A DNA stretch of 60,730 bases. Source: Candidatus Faecalibacterium faecigallinarum. Its GTDB lineage: Bacteria; Bacillota; Clostridia; Oscillospirales; Ruminococcaceae. The translations under genes were made by a program, and so were the position numbers. The notes under the pieces were generated by a model. That model made no database searches, was not told where the DNA came from, and worked only from the letters and a program-made list of their open reading frames with translations. The stretch is from contig DWWN01000041.1 of the NCBI GenBank assembly GCA_019119685.1, positions 1 to 60,730 on the forward strand, in the 5' to 3' direction. Below, one piece after another: positions 32,846-41,574 of the stretch. Position 1 is the first letter of the stretch. Each line of letters begins with the position of its first letter.

Positions 32846-34039
32846 ATGGATCGGAACCGTTTACAGCTTTTCCGGCGCACCGTCTGCGCCGTTTGCGCTT
32901 TTGCTCTTGGATTGACTCTGGCCGGCCCCGCCGCCTTTGCCGCCAACGAGGCCACCCCTGCCGAAACCGAACTGACCCAGGCCCAGGCCGCCGAGATGGC
33001 CCAGGCCGACGCCGCGCTGGACCAGCTTCTGGACAGCGGCAGCTACGCCGCCATGACGGTGGACGAGCGGCAGGCCGCCGCCCAGGCCCGGCTGGACCGG
33101 CTGGCCGGGGAGGGGCTGGTCCAGCCCGGCTCGATCCGGTACGACGAGGAAAACGGGATGCTCTCCTTTGCCTATGACTGCGGCGTGCTGGGCGGCGTGC
33201 TGCTCACCGACTGGGAGGACGAGCCCTTTGTGGACCTGCCCCTCGAGATGCCCGAAGGGCTGCCCGGCCCTCTGGACGCCGAGAACGACGTCCGCCCCCT
33301 GGGCAACGCCATCATCTACTACGCCTTTGACGATACCGTCAACTCCACCCGCTACCCCAACTACCTCACCATGCAGGAGGCGTGGAATGGCTGGGGCCTT
33401 TCCACCACCCTGGACACCGACGTCACGGTGGCCGACCTGCGCCATATGGACGACTACGACCTGTGCATCATCAGCACCCACGGCGCTTACTACACTTACA
33501 CCACCGGCTGGCTGTTCAAGCAGGTGCGCACCTCGCCGGTGCTGCTGCTGCGGGAGGAATCCTCCTTCTGGGACGACCTGCGCTACGGCTTTGACCTCTT
33601 GACCCACCGCGTCATCAAGGTGAACGGCAACTACTGCATCACGCCGGACTTCTTCTCGGCGGCCTACCGGGGCGGCCAGCTGAACGGCACCATGGTCTTT
33701 TCCGAGACCTGTGAGTTCTTCGGCGGCAACAACATTTTGGACCTGTCCATGTCCAACGCCCTGCTGGACGCCGGGGCCCGGGCCGTGGTGGGCTTTGTGA
33801 ACAACGTCTATGCCGTCTACTCCCGCAGTATGCTGTGGGGCACCGTCAACCAGCTCATCATGGGCAAGAACATCCTGCAGGCAGTGGATGCAGCCGCCGC
33901 CACCTACGGCCCCGACGACATCTACTGGTACCTGTCCCAGGGCGGCACCCAGCCCCACCGCTACGCGGCCTTCGCCCTGGTCCACGGGGACGACACCGCC
34001 GTGCTGTATGATTTGAACGAGAGCGCTGCGGCGGCGTAA
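32846..34039 (+). CDS. Secreted caspase-fold (CHAT-like, clan CD) protein
   Basis: A 397-residue protein with an N-terminal signal peptide (cut predicted near AFA-AN, residue 32) and no anchor. A helical Ala/Gln-rich region (about 40-95) and a short beta region precede what looks like a clan CD cysteine peptidase core. A hydrophobic strand leads into STHG (His212-Gly213), and a second strand, GTMVFSETC, ends in Cys289. It is followed by ALLDAGARAVVGFVNNVY, which is close to the helix-strand after the cysteine in CHAT domains. The spacing of 77 residues fits the family. Activity and target are unknown. It stands alone behind its own promoter. Confidence 0.65.
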   Translation: MDRNRLQLFRRTVCAVCAFALGLTLAGPAAFAANEATPAETELTQAQAAEMAQADAALDQLLDSGSYAAMTVDERQAAAQARLDRLAGEGLVQPGSIRYDEENGMLSFAYDCGVLGGVLLTDWEDEPFVDLPLEMPEGLPGPLDAENDVRPLGNAIIYYAFDDTVNSTRYPNYLTMQEAWNGWGLSTTLDTDVTVADLRHMDDYDLCIISTHGAYYTYTTGWLFKQVRTSPVLLLREESSFWDDLRYGFDLLTHRVIKVNGNYCITPDFFSAAYRGGQLNGTMVFSETCEFFGGNNILDLSMSNALLDAGARAVVGFVNNVYAVYSRSMLWGTVNQLIMGKNILQAVDAAAATYGPDDIYWYLSQGGTQPHRYAAFALVHGDDTAVLYDLNESAAAA

Positions 34040-34081
34040 CGATTGCAAAACTTATACAGTTAAAAAGAAATTATAGATTCG

Positions 34082-35032
34082 ATGTCAGCTGAATTGGTGT
34101 TTTTTTGCTTTTTTATTTTAATTTTTTGCCTCATATTTGCTGCTACAATTTACGCACTCTACGATTTTTTTGTAGCTTCAAAATCTCGTTACAAAAAGAC
34201 TGATTACTATGATCAAACGCACAAAAGCTTTTGGAGTATGCAGTTTGATAAAGGTTCTCAGGGTGAATATCTGATTTGGGATTCCTTGCAGCAGTTACCT
34301 GGATATAAAAAATTCCTGTTTAATTGCTACCTTCCTAAAAGAAACGGTGAATCCACTGAAGTCGATTTGATTCTTCTACATGAATCCGGGATTTATGTCT
34401 TTGAATCCAAAAACTACAGCGGATGGATTTTTGGAACCGAAACCCAACAGTATTGGACACAGTCCTTGCCGGGACGTTATGGTCAAGCGCATAAGGTAAA
34501 ATTCTTTAACCCCATTCTGCAAAATCAGGCGCACCTGAAATGGTTGGGCGAATATCTTGGCATTGACTCTCATTTTTTCTATTCTTGCATTGTTTTTGGC
34601 GATGAATGCACTCTCAAAGATATTACTTTGACAAGCGGCCGGCACTATGTCACGAACCGAAGCAATCTCTTCGCCGCAATCAGCTCCCATATCCAATTAT
34701 CCATCACCAAATTGTCACCAGAACAAATTGACTCCCTATACGCAAAGCTGTTTCCGCTCACGCAAGTCGACGCAGAGCAAAGAGCTCAACATATTAAAGA
34801 GGTCAAAGAAATTCAACATAAGCAGGAAGTGGCTGCCCAAGCACCTGTAGCAAGTGCGCAGGGCTCTCAAGATGGAATTTGCCCCCTTTGCGGAGGCCGC
34901 CTTGTTTTACGGACTGCTACAAGAGGCGCAAATGCCGGAAATAAGTTTTGGGGATGTTCCAATTTTCCAAAATGCAGATACATCAAAACCATTTCATCAA
35001 GTCACGAAGAAAAGCAACCCCCAGTCCAGTAG
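34082..35032 (+). CDS. NERD nuclease-domain protein with C4 zinc finger
   Basis: A 316-residue protein. One N-terminal membrane helix (about residues 4-28) is followed by a NERD domain (about 55-165) with the expected acidic residues and the core VDLILLHESGIYVFESKNY. A Gln/Lys-rich linker leads to a topoisomerase-type C4 zinc ribbon (CPLCGGRL, then CSNFPKCRY, about 268-300). NERD domains are related to restriction-type nucleases and are thought to process DNA. The gene is clearly AT-rich against GC-rich neighbours, a sign of recent transfer. The start at 34082 has no strong ribosome site. Confidence 0.82.
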   Translation: MSAELVFFCFFILIFCLIFAATIYALYDFFVASKSRYKKTDYYDQTHKSFWSMQFDKGSQGEYLIWDSLQQLPGYKKFLFNCYLPKRNGESTEVDLILLHESGIYVFESKNYSGWIFGTETQQYWTQSLPGRYGQAHKVKFFNPILQNQAHLKWLGEYLGIDSHFFYSCIVFGDECTLKDITLTSGRHYVTNRSNLFAAISSHIQLSITKLSPEQIDSLYAKLFPLTQVDAEQRAQHIKEVKEIQHKQEVAAQAPVASAQGSQDGICPLCGGRLVLRTATRGANAGNKFWGCSNFPKCRYIKTISSSHEEKQPPVQ

Positions 35033-35128
35033 TAATCAGCTGATTGCACTTTTCCCTATTTTATACTATACTTAATGCGGCAGGTCCGTTCCCCTGCCGC
35101 ATTTTGCGTTGTTTTTGAGGTATCAACC

Positions 35129-35554
35129 ATGGCTGAATTCATCACCCGCTCCCCCGAGGAGACCGCCGCGCTGGGCCGCCGCCTGGCCGCCGCGCTGCCG
35201 GGCGGGGCGCTCATCGCCTTCACCGGCGGGCTGGGGGCCGGCAAGACCGCCTTCTGCCGGGGGCTGGCCGAGGGCCTGGGCTGCACCGACCCGGTCAGCA
35301 GCCCCACCTTTGCCATCGTCAACTATTACCGCGGGCCCCGGCCCATGGCCCATTTCGACCTGTACCGCATCCACACCGAAAACGACCTGGCCGCCGCCGG
35401 CTTTTACGATTACCTGGACCAGGGGGCGGTGGTGGCCGCCGAGTGGAGCGAGAATTTTTCTGCCCTCCTGGCCCAGGAGGACCCCATCCGGGTGGACATC
35501 CAGATCCTGGACCCCTCCACCCGCAAGATCACCATCGAGGGGGTGTCGCTGTGA
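35129..35554 (+). CDS. tsaE: tRNA threonylcarbamoyladenosine biosynthesis ATPase TsaE
   Basis: A 141-residue P-loop protein: GGLGAGKTAF is Walker A, and SSPTFAIVN, HFDLYR and AAEWSE are family motifs. TsaE supports the TsaB-TsaD complex that makes the t6A base at position 37 of ANN-decoding tRNAs. The start at 35129 is the ATG at the family start. Its stop overlaps the GTG start of tsaB. Confidence 0.93.
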   Translation: MAEFITRSPEETAALGRRLAAALPGGALIAFTGGLGAGKTAFCRGLAEGLGCTDPVSSPTFAIVNYYRGPRPMAHFDLYRIHTENDLAAAGFYDYLDQGAVVAAEWSENFSALLAQEDPIRVDIQILDPSTRKITIEGVSL

Positions 35555-36258
35555 ATATCTTAGCCGTGGACACCGCGGGCAAGACCGCCGGCGTGGCCCT
35601 CCTGCAGGACGGCCGCCTGCTGTACGAAGTCTATCTGGACGGCGGGCTGACCCACAGCGAGACCCTGCTGCCCCTGATCGACACCTGTCTCAAGCTGTGC
35701 GGGCTGACCTGCGCCGGCATCGACCTGTTCGGCGTCAACGCCGGGCCCGGCAGCTTTACCGGGCTGCGGATCGGGCTGGCCGCGGTCAAGGGGCTGGCCT
35801 TCCCCCGGCACACCCCCTGCGCGCCGGTCTCCACTTTGGAGGCCCTGGCCGCCGGCCATGTGGGCCAGGGCACCGTCCTGTGCGCGCTGGACGCCCGGCG
35901 CGGGCAGGTCTACTGCGCCGCCTTTGACCTCGAGACCCATGCCCGCCTGCTGGAGGACGACGCCCGCGCCGCCGCCAGCCTTGCAGATTTTGTAAAAAGC
36001 TGCAAAAAGCCCCTGTTTTTTGTTGGTGACGGGGCTTATCTGTGTTATAATATCTATAGTGAGGCAGAAGGCGTCCTGCCGGTGCCCCCTGCCCTGCGGG
36101 GCGGGCGGGCTGCCGGGGTCGCCCTGGCCGCCCAGCGGATGGCCGAGGCGGGGCAGACCGTGCCCCCCGAAGCTCTGCTGCCCGACTACCACCGGCTGAG
36201 CCAGGCCGAGCGGGAGCGTGCCGCCCGCCTGGCCGCCGGCCAAAATGAACAAAAGTGA
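35551..36258 (+). CDS. tsaB: tRNA threonylcarbamoyladenosine biosynthesis protein TsaB
   Basis: A 235-residue protein of the ASKHA fold: ILAVDTAGKTAGVALL at the start and FGVNAGPGSFTGLRIGLAAVKGLA are hallmark. It partners TsaD in t6A synthesis. The start is GTG at 35551, overlapping the tsaE stop by 4 nt. A stretch of lower GC with Lys-Lys codons (about 35990-36060) interrupts the C-rich codon use. A GTGA site joins it to rpiB. Confidence 0.93.
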   Translation: MNILAVDTAGKTAGVALLQDGRLLYEVYLDGGLTHSETLLPLIDTCLKLCGLTCAGIDLFGVNAGPGSFTGLRIGLAAVKGLAFPRHTPCAPVSTLEALAAGHVGQGTVLCALDARRGQVYCAAFDLETHARLLEDDARAAASLADFVKSCKKPLFFVGDGAYLCYNIYSEAEGVLPVPPALRGGRAAGVALAAQRMAEAGQTVPPEALLPDYHRLSQAERERAARLAAGQNEQK

Positions 36259-36272
36259 GTGAGGTATCCCCA

Positions 36273-36719
36273 ATGGAAAAGCCCATCGCGCTGGCCGCCG
36301 ACCACGGCGGCTTTGAACTGAAGGAAGCCGTCCGCGCCCACCTGGACGAGGCCGGCATCCCCTACATCGACTTTGGCACCCACAGCACCGACAGCGTGGA
36401 CTATCCCGACATGGCTGTGCCCGCCTGCGACGCCGTCGTCTCGGGCCAGTGCGGCAAGGCCCTGCTGTTCTGCGGCACCGGCGTGGGCATCAGCATGGCC
36501 GCCAACAAGATCAAGGGCATCCGCGCCTGCTGCTGCTCGGACAGCTTCAGCTGTGAGTACACCCGCCGCCACAACGACGCCAACGCCCTGTGCATGGGCG
36601 GCCGCGTGGTGGGCCCCGGTCTTGCCTGCCAGCTGGTGGACCTGTTCCTGGCCACGCCCTTTGAGGGCGGCCGCCACGAGCGCCGCATCGAAAAGCTGAT
36701 GGCGCTGGAAAACCGCTGA
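36273..36719 (+). CDS. rpiB: Ribose 5-phosphate isomerase B
   Basis: A 148-residue protein of the RpiB/LacAB family, interconverting ribose 5-phosphate and ribulose 5-phosphate in the pentose phosphate pathway. [12 protein letters not shown] at the start, [19 protein letters not shown] (catalytic-cysteine loop) and the [14 protein letters not shown] motif are conserved. The ATG at 36273 is preferred over a GTG at 36255, which would add residues upstream of the normal start. It lies between tsaB and upp. Confidence 0.94.
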   Translation: MEKPIALAADHGGFELKEAVRAHLDEAGIPYIDFGTHSTDSVDYPDMAVPACDAVVSGQCGKALLFCGTGVGISMAANKIKGIRACCCSDSFSCEYTRRHNDANALCMGGRVVGPGLACQLVDLFLATPFEGGRHERRIEKLMALENR

Positions 36720-36757
36720 GACGTTGTATTTCAAAACCTTCAAAGGAGCGTGTAGTT

Positions 36758-37384
36758 ATGAACCCGATGATCGTTGAGCATCCCCTGCTGCAGCACAAGA
36801 TCAGCCTGCTGCGCAACAAGCAGACCGGCACCAAGGAATTCCGCGACCTGGTCAGCGAGATCGCCACCCTGCTGTGCTACGAAGCCACCCGCGACCTGCC
36901 CCTGGAAGAAGTGCAGATCGAGACCCCCATCTGCATGGCCAAGACCAAGGTGCTGGCCGGCCGCAAGCTGGCCCTGGTGCCCATCCTGCGGGCCGGCATG
37001 GGTATGCTGGACGGTATGCTGAGCCTGATCCCCGCCGCCAAGGTGGGCTTCATCGGCCTGTACCGCAACGAGGAGACCCTGCAGCCTGTGGAATATTTCT
37101 GCAAGCTGCCCTCCGACATCAACGAGCGTGACGTGCTGGTGCTCGACCCCATGCTGGCCACCGGCGGCAGCGCTGTGGACGCCATCACCATGATCAAAAA
37201 GCGCGGCGCCAAGCACATCAAATTCATCGGCCTGATCGGCGCGCCCGAAGGCGTCGAGGCCCTGCGCACCGCCCACCCCGACGTCCAGATTTACCTGGGC
37301 GCTCTGGACGAATGCCTGGACCAGAAGGGCTACATCGTCCCCGGCCTGGGCGACGCTGGCGACCGCATTTACGGCACCAAGTGA
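36758..37384 (+). CDS. upp: Uracil phosphoribosyltransferase
   Basis: A 208-residue enzyme that makes UMP from uracil and [19 protein letters not shown] and the PRPP-binding [14 protein letters not shown] are diagnostic, as is the C-terminal [12 protein letters not shown]. The start at 36758 follows AAAGGAG. It follows rpiB by 38 nt, linking ribose phosphate supply to nucleotide salvage. A strong terminator follows. Confidence 0.97.
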   Translation: MNPMIVEHPLLQHKISLLRNKQTGTKEFRDLVSEIATLLCYEATRDLPLEEVQIETPICMAKTKVLAGRKLALVPILRAGMGMLDGMLSLIPAAKVGFIGLYRNEETLQPVEYFCKLPSDINERDVLVLDPMLATGGSAVDAITMIKKRGAKHIKFIGLIGAPEGVEALRTAHPDVQIYLGALDECLDQKGYIVPGLGDAGDRIYGTK

Positions 37385-37411
37385 TTCCCGCCCTTGCCTG
37401 AAAAAATAAAG

Positions 37412-37457
37412 CTGCCCCTTCATCCGCCGTTTGGGACCGGATGAAGGGGCAGTTTTT
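37412..37457. terminator. Terminator of tsaE-tsaB-rpiB-upp
   Basis: CTGCCCCTTCATCCG pairs perfectly with CGGATGAAGGGGCAG and is followed by T5. An AAAAAATAAA stretch before it could serve the converging gene. Confidence 0.92.
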
Positions 37458-37487
37458 GCGTTTTCGTGTGGAAAGGGCAGTGTGCCG

Positions 37488-37802
37488 TCAGCGGCCGCGG
37501 CCGCCTCCGCCGCCATGGCTCCGGCCGCCGCCCATGCCGCCGAATCCGCCGGGACGGCCGCCCATCCCGCCGCGGGGAGGCCGCGGGCCCATGGGCGGGC
37601 GAGGACCACGCGGGCCGCGGAAACCGCCGCCCATCGGCGGACGGGGCGGGCGGGGAGGACGGGAGCCATAGCCGCCGCCCCAGAACCTGCTGCGCGGGGG
37701 ACGCGGCGGAGGCGGAGGCCCGTCATAGGGGCCGCGTGGGCCGCGCGGCATCAGGATGGCCAGCAGGACCACCACGATGATGACCACGATCACAATTTCC
37801 AT
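37488..37802 (-). CDS. Small membrane protein with Gly/Pro/Arg-rich tail
   Basis: A 104-residue protein. One hydrophobic helix opens the protein (residues 2-19), and the remaining 85 residues are almost entirely Gly, Pro and Arg. The last 17 residues match, with one change, the end of the TPM-domain protein encoded just upstream (GGMGGG, then SHGGGGGRGR). The tail is probably disordered. It looks like a cut-down relative of the neighbouring protein's C-terminus. No function can be assigned. Confidence 0.7.
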   Translation of the reverse strand: MEIVIVVIIVVVLLAILMPRGPRGPYDGPPPPPRPPRSRFWGGGYGSRPPRPPRPPMGGGFRGPRGPRPPMGPRPPRGGMGGRPGGFGGMGGGRSHGGGGGRGR

Positions 37803-37835
37803 GGCATTTCCTTCTTTCTCACTGCAAGCGCAGCG

Positions 37836-38759
37836 TTACCGGCCGCGGCCGCCACCGCCGCCATGGCTGGAGCCGCCGCCCATGCCGCCGAATCCGCCGC
37901 CAAAGCCGCCTCCACCGAAGCTGCCGCCGCCGAACCCGCCAAAACCACCGCCGCCGTAGGGCGGGCGGGGTCCCCTGGGGGGACGCGGGGGCGGGGGCGG
38001 CGGAGGACCGCGGCGCGGAGGCCGGGGCCCTCTGGGCGGGCGCGGGCCGCGGGGCCCGAAGTGGCTGCCCAGGCACCAGCCAAAGCAGAAGGGGAACGTA
38101 TTGCCCAAAAAGTTGCCGAACACCAAAATCAGCATCACCACGGCCAGCGCCCCCACCAGGACGAACACGCCCAGGTTCATGACGCTGCCATAGGGCGGGT
38201 CTGCGGGGGCGGGCTGGCCGCTGGCCAGGTCCACGCCGTAGATGTCCGCGATGGCGCCGGCCACCGCATCGGCGCAGGTGCGCACCGCGGCGTCATAGTT
38301 GCGGGCGGCGAAATCGTCCTCCATCGTCTGGGACAGGGTGCTGGCCTGCCGGTCGATGGTGGTGTTGCGGAAGCCGTCGCCATAAGTCAGGTAATAGTCG
38401 CCGTCGGCATAGAGGGGGGACTCCATCACCAGCAGGAGCAGAACGCCGTTGTTGTGCTCCTTGCTGCCGATGCCCCAGGCGTTGAACGCCTCCAGGGCGT
38501 ATTCCTCGGTGGAGGCGCTGCCGGTGTACTGGACCGTCAGCACCCCGATCTGTGCGCCGGAACAGCTGGCTTCCAGCTGGCCGTTCAGCTGTTCGAGGTA
38601 GGCGGTGGTGTCCTCCGAGAGGACGTCCGCGTCATCCACTACGCACTCGCTCTGGGGCAGGTCGGGCAGAGTGACGGCGGCCCAGGCCGGGACGGCCAGC
38701 CCCACCGCCGCCACAACGGCCACGGCGCAGGCCGACAGCCGCTTCAAGATCGTTTTCAT
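37836..38759 (-). CDS. TPM-domain protein with Gly/Pro-rich C-terminal tail
   Basis: A 307-residue protein with a signal peptide (residues 1-27), a TPM (TLP18.3/Psb32) domain (about 36-165; VVDDADVLSEDTTAYLEQLN opens it) outside the membrane, a membrane helix (about 190-215), and a long Gly/Pro/Arg tail inside. TPM proteins of this layout have been linked to membrane or photosystem upkeep elsewhere; here the role is unknown. It overlaps the LemA-like gene by 4 nt, the usual TPM-LemA pairing in bacteria. Confidence 0.85.
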   Translation of the reverse strand: MKTILKRLSACAVAVVAAVGLAVPAWAAVTLPDLPQSECVVDDADVLSEDTTAYLEQLNGQLEASCSGAQIGVLTVQYTGSASTEEYALEAFNAWGIGSKEHNNGVLLLLVMESPLYADGDYYLTYGDGFRNTTIDRQASTLSQTMEDDFAARNYDAAVRTCADAVAGAIADIYGVDLASGQPAPADPPYGSVMNLGVFVLVGALAVVMLILVFGNFLGNTFPFCFGWCLGSHFGPRGPRPPRGPRPPRRGPPPPPPPRPPRGPRPPYGGGGFGGFGGGSFGGGGFGGGFGGMGGGSSHGGGGGRGR

Positions 38760-39475
38760 CCAAACACCTCGACTTCCTTGATCCCAAACAGCCCTTTCAG
38801 CACGCTGGCCCAGGGGCCGCCGGTATCCTTCTGATAGTCCAGAACCGCTTCATTGTAGTGCAGGCTGCCCAGCACCGTGCCGGCGCTGTTGAACCGCCCG
38901 TACTGCTGGCCCACCGCGCCCATATCCAGCGGGTCGGCGGCCAGCTCCTGCATCTGGCCGTACAGCAGGTTGATGGCGGAGTCCAGCGCCTCGTCGGCCC
39001 GGTACATCTCAGACATCCCCGCGCCGCCAGCGGCCACCGCTTCCTGACAGGCCGTAAAGCCGTCCAGCGCCACCTGCGCCGCCTGCACCGCGCCGCTCTC
39101 CGCCCCCAGGCCGGGGGTGTTGAGGGCGGTTGTGATGACGTTGGCGGCCGTGTTGGCCCGCTCGTTCAGCTCATCGCTGAGGGTGTAGCCGTTGTCGGCG
39201 GGGACGCCTGCTGTGTACCAGCTTGCCGCCTCGCGGGAGCGGGCCGCCAGCTTTGCCCCGCCGATGCCCACGGCCCCGGCCGCCAACAGCACCACCGCCA
39301 GCAGCAAAGCCGCGGCCCGGGTGCGCAGCGCTTTGGGCAGGGCCTTTTCAAGGGCTGCCAGTTTTTGCTGCAGGGGGGTCAGTTCCCTGGCCTCGCCGCC
39401 GGGCTCGGGCGCCCGGTAGCTGGCGCTGTCAAAGCCGCCCTGCCTGCTGTTCCGTTCAAATTCTGCCTGTGCCAT
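38756..39475 (-). CDS. LemA-like membrane protein
   Basis: A 239-residue protein. A polar N-terminal 45 residues precede one membrane helix (about 55-76), followed by a helical outer domain (about 85-235) of LemA-like character, including a stretch ending in NEAVLDYQ. LemA proteins typically sit beside TPM proteins, as here. It lies immediately after telA (one-base gap), so it is part of the same operon. The homology is weak by eye. Confidence 0.65.
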   Translation of the reverse strand: MAQAEFERNSRQGGFDSASYRAPEPGGEARELTPLQQKLAALEKALPKALRTRAAALLLAVVLLAAGAVGIGGAKLAARSREAASWYTAGVPADNGYTLSDELNERANTAANVITTALNTPGLGAESGAVQAAQVALDGFTACQEAVAAGGAGMSEMYRADEALDSAINLLYGQMQELAADPLDMGAVGQQYGRFNSAGTVLGSLHYNEAVLDYQKDTGGPWASVLKGLFGIKEVEVFG

Positions 39476-39476
39476 A

Positions 39477-40631
39477 TCAGCCGCGGATCTCCATCATCTT
39501 TTGTTTCAGTTCGTCCTCGATGCGGGTCAGTTCCTGCTCGGCGGCCTGGCGCTTGGCCCGGCCCTCGGACTGGATCTTGTTCAGTTCGTCCAGCGTTTCG
39601 ATCAGGCTCTTGTTGGTCTGCTGCAGCGTCTCGATGTCCACCACGCCCCGCTGTGTCTCCCGGGCCGTCTCGAGGGTGCCCATCTTGAGGGCCTCGGCGT
39701 TTTTCTTGAGCAGGTCGTTGGTCATGTTGGTGACGGCCCGCTCGGCCTCCATGGCCTGCTGGCTGTGGACCAGGCCCAGCGCCAGCACCATCTGGTTTTT
39801 CCACAGGGGGATGGTGTTGACGATAGTGGACTGGATCTTTTCCGCCATCATGCTGTTGTTGTTCTGCAGCAGGCGGATCTGGGGGCCCATCTGCAGGCTG
39901 ATGTTCCGGGTCAGTTCCAGGTCGTACAGCTTTTTCTCAAACCGCTCGCACTGGTCGGCCAGGTCCCGGGCCGCCTGGGCGTCCTCGGGCAGGCCGCTGC
40001 GCTTGGCCTTGTCCATGGCCTGCTGCAGCTCCCCGGCGCGAACTTCGGCCAGCTTTTTCTTGCCGGCCAGGATATACATGGACAGTTCCTTGAAGTAGGC
40101 CATGTTCAGCTGGTACATTTTGTCCAGCATGGCGATATCTTTCAGCAGCTGCACCTGATGGTTTTCCAGCATGGCCTGGATGTTCTCCACGTTGGTCTCG
40201 GCCTTGTTGTACTTGGCTTTCAGGTTGTCCAGCTGGTTCTGCTTTTTCTTGAAGAAGCCGAAGATCCCCTTTTCCTCCTCGGCGGCGTCGAAGCTCTTGA
40301 GCTCGCCGATCAGGCTGGTGATCATCTCCCCCACTTCGCCCAGGTCCTTGGTAGAGACCTTGGACAGCGCCGCCTCCGAGAAATCGCCGATCTTTTTCTG
40401 GCTGGCTGCGCCGTACTGCAGCACCTGCTGGCTGTTGGTGATGTCGATCTTTTCGGCAAAGTCGTCCACCATCTTCTGTTCCTCGGGGGAGAGGCGGACT
40501 TCCTCCGGGGCGGGCTGGACGGGCTTTTCCTCCCCGGCGGGCTTTTCGTCAGCCAGCTCGGCCGAAGGGTCCAGCGTCAGGCTGGGAGCTGCGGGCATCT
40601 CGAAGTCAAAGTTCAGGTTGTTGTCTGCCAT
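39477..40631 (-). CDS. telA: TelA-family (toxic anion resistance) protein
   Basis: A 384-residue helical, cytoplasmic protein of the TelA/YceH family. The family core is seen at FFKKKQNQLDNLKAKYNK (about 125) and NTIPLWKNQMVLALGLVHSQ (about 268). The family is linked to tellurite and other envelope stresses, usually with XpaC as here. The start at 40631 has a GAAAGGA site. The N-terminal 45 residues are acidic and low-complexity. It sits after xpaC, across a hairpin-rich gap. Confidence 0.9.
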   Translation of the reverse strand: MADNNLNFDFEMPAAPSLTLDPSAELADEKPAGEEKPVQPAPEEVRLSPEEQKMVDDFAEKIDITNSQQVLQYGAASQKKIGDFSEAALSKVSTKDLGEVGEMITSLIGELKSFDAAEEEKGIFGFFKKKQNQLDNLKAKYNKAETNVENIQAMLENHQVQLLKDIAMLDKMYQLNMAYFKELSMYILAGKKKLAEVRAGELQQAMDKAKRSGLPEDAQAARDLADQCERFEKKLYDLELTRNISLQMGPQIRLLQNNNSMMAEKIQSTIVNTIPLWKNQMVLALGLVHSQQAMEAERAVTNMTNDLLKKNAEALKMGTLETARETQRGVVDIETLQQTNKSLIETLDELNKIQSEGRAKRQAAEQELTRIEDELKQKMMEIRG

Positions 40632-40671
40632 AACAAGATTCGTCCTTTCTCAAAATAAATACCATCGTACC

Positions 40672-40837
40672 TTGTGGGACGCCGCTGCGCGCCCCCCAGC
40701 GGGGGGCTGCCGCCGCAGGCGGCTGGGGGGGACTCCTCTAAACGGTGCGGGACTGCCAGGCTCGCGGGCAGGGCGGCAGTCTGCCGGCCCATCTCCCCGG
40801 CGGGGAGATGCCGCGCAGCGGCAGAGGGGGTTCCGCT
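40672..40837. repeat. Hairpin-rich repeat-like stretch between xpaC and telA
   Basis: Several perfect stems occur in 160 nt: CCCCCCAGC/GCTGGGGGG (40692-40730) with an inner GCCGCC-GCA-GGCGGC, CATCTCCCC/GGGGAGATG (40790-40810), and CCGC-GCA-GCGG (40811-40821). This resembles REP-like palindromes that are common in gut Clostridia. No gene is seen. Confidence 0.55.
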
Positions 40838-40855
40838 TGGGGTGGGCGGGCGGGT

Positions 40856-41479
40856 TTACAATCCCTGGTTTTTCATCAGCGTTTCCAGGACCGCCAGGTC
40901 GGCGGAAAGGTCCATGCTCTCGGCGGCGTAGAGGGCGTCCAGCTGGTGCTCGAAGGCGGCGGCGATCATCCCCACGTTCTTTTCCACCTCGCTGCGGACC
41001 GCAGCGGCGTTTTCTCCCCGCACCCCCTGCCGGGCCATGACCGCATACTGTTCCAGCACGTGGACCGCGTCGGGCAAGTAATAGTTGGCAAAGCGGCGGA
41101 TCTGCTTGGCCTTGGCAGGAGCCTGCTCCACCACCTCGATGATGGAGCGCCCCGCCTTTTCCATCCGGTCCATGGCGGCGGAAAGCTGCGGGTCGGGCAG
41201 CGCGTCGTTCAGGGCGTGGAGGGTGTCCAGCTGCTTCTGGATGCCGGTGAGCATCTCGTCCACATCCCCGCTGCCGGTGTGGAAGGGCACCTCCCGCTCG
41301 ATGACCTGGGGCGGGCAGACCCTGCGGGCCGCGATAAAGGCCGCCGCAGCCCCCGCCAGCACAACCAACAGGGCCCACAGCTTATACACCGGCAGCGCCG
41401 CGCACAGCACGAGCCCCGCGGCCCCCGCCGCGTAAAAGGGCAGGACGCTGGGCTTTTCGGTGCGGATGATCTTGCTCAT
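40856..41479 (-). CDS. xpaC: XpaC-like protein (5-bromo-4-chloroindolyl phosphate hydrolysis family)
   Basis: A 207-residue protein with two N-terminal membrane helices (about 14-50) and a helical cytoplasmic domain, the layout of XpaC proteins. The enzyme name comes from an old phenotype; the true role is unsettled. The usual Firmicute pairing with telA holds here. It opens this leftward operon. Confidence 0.83.
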   Translation of the reverse strand: MSKIIRTEKPSVLPFYAAGAAGLVLCAALPVYKLWALLVVLAGAAAAFIAARRVCPPQVIEREVPFHTGSGDVDEMLTGIQKQLDTLHALNDALPDPQLSAAMDRMEKAGRSIIEVVEQAPAKAKQIRRFANYYLPDAVHVLEQYAVMARQGVRGENAAAVRSEVEKNVGMIAAAFEHQLDALYAAESMDLSADLAVLETLMKNQGL

Positions 41480-41574
41480 GTTCGCATCTCCTTTGGAACA
41501 AAGTCTGTTGCTTCTACTATAAAGCCTTTTAACAAAAACGCAAGGGTTTGGGCAAAGATTTTACAGCTTGGAAA

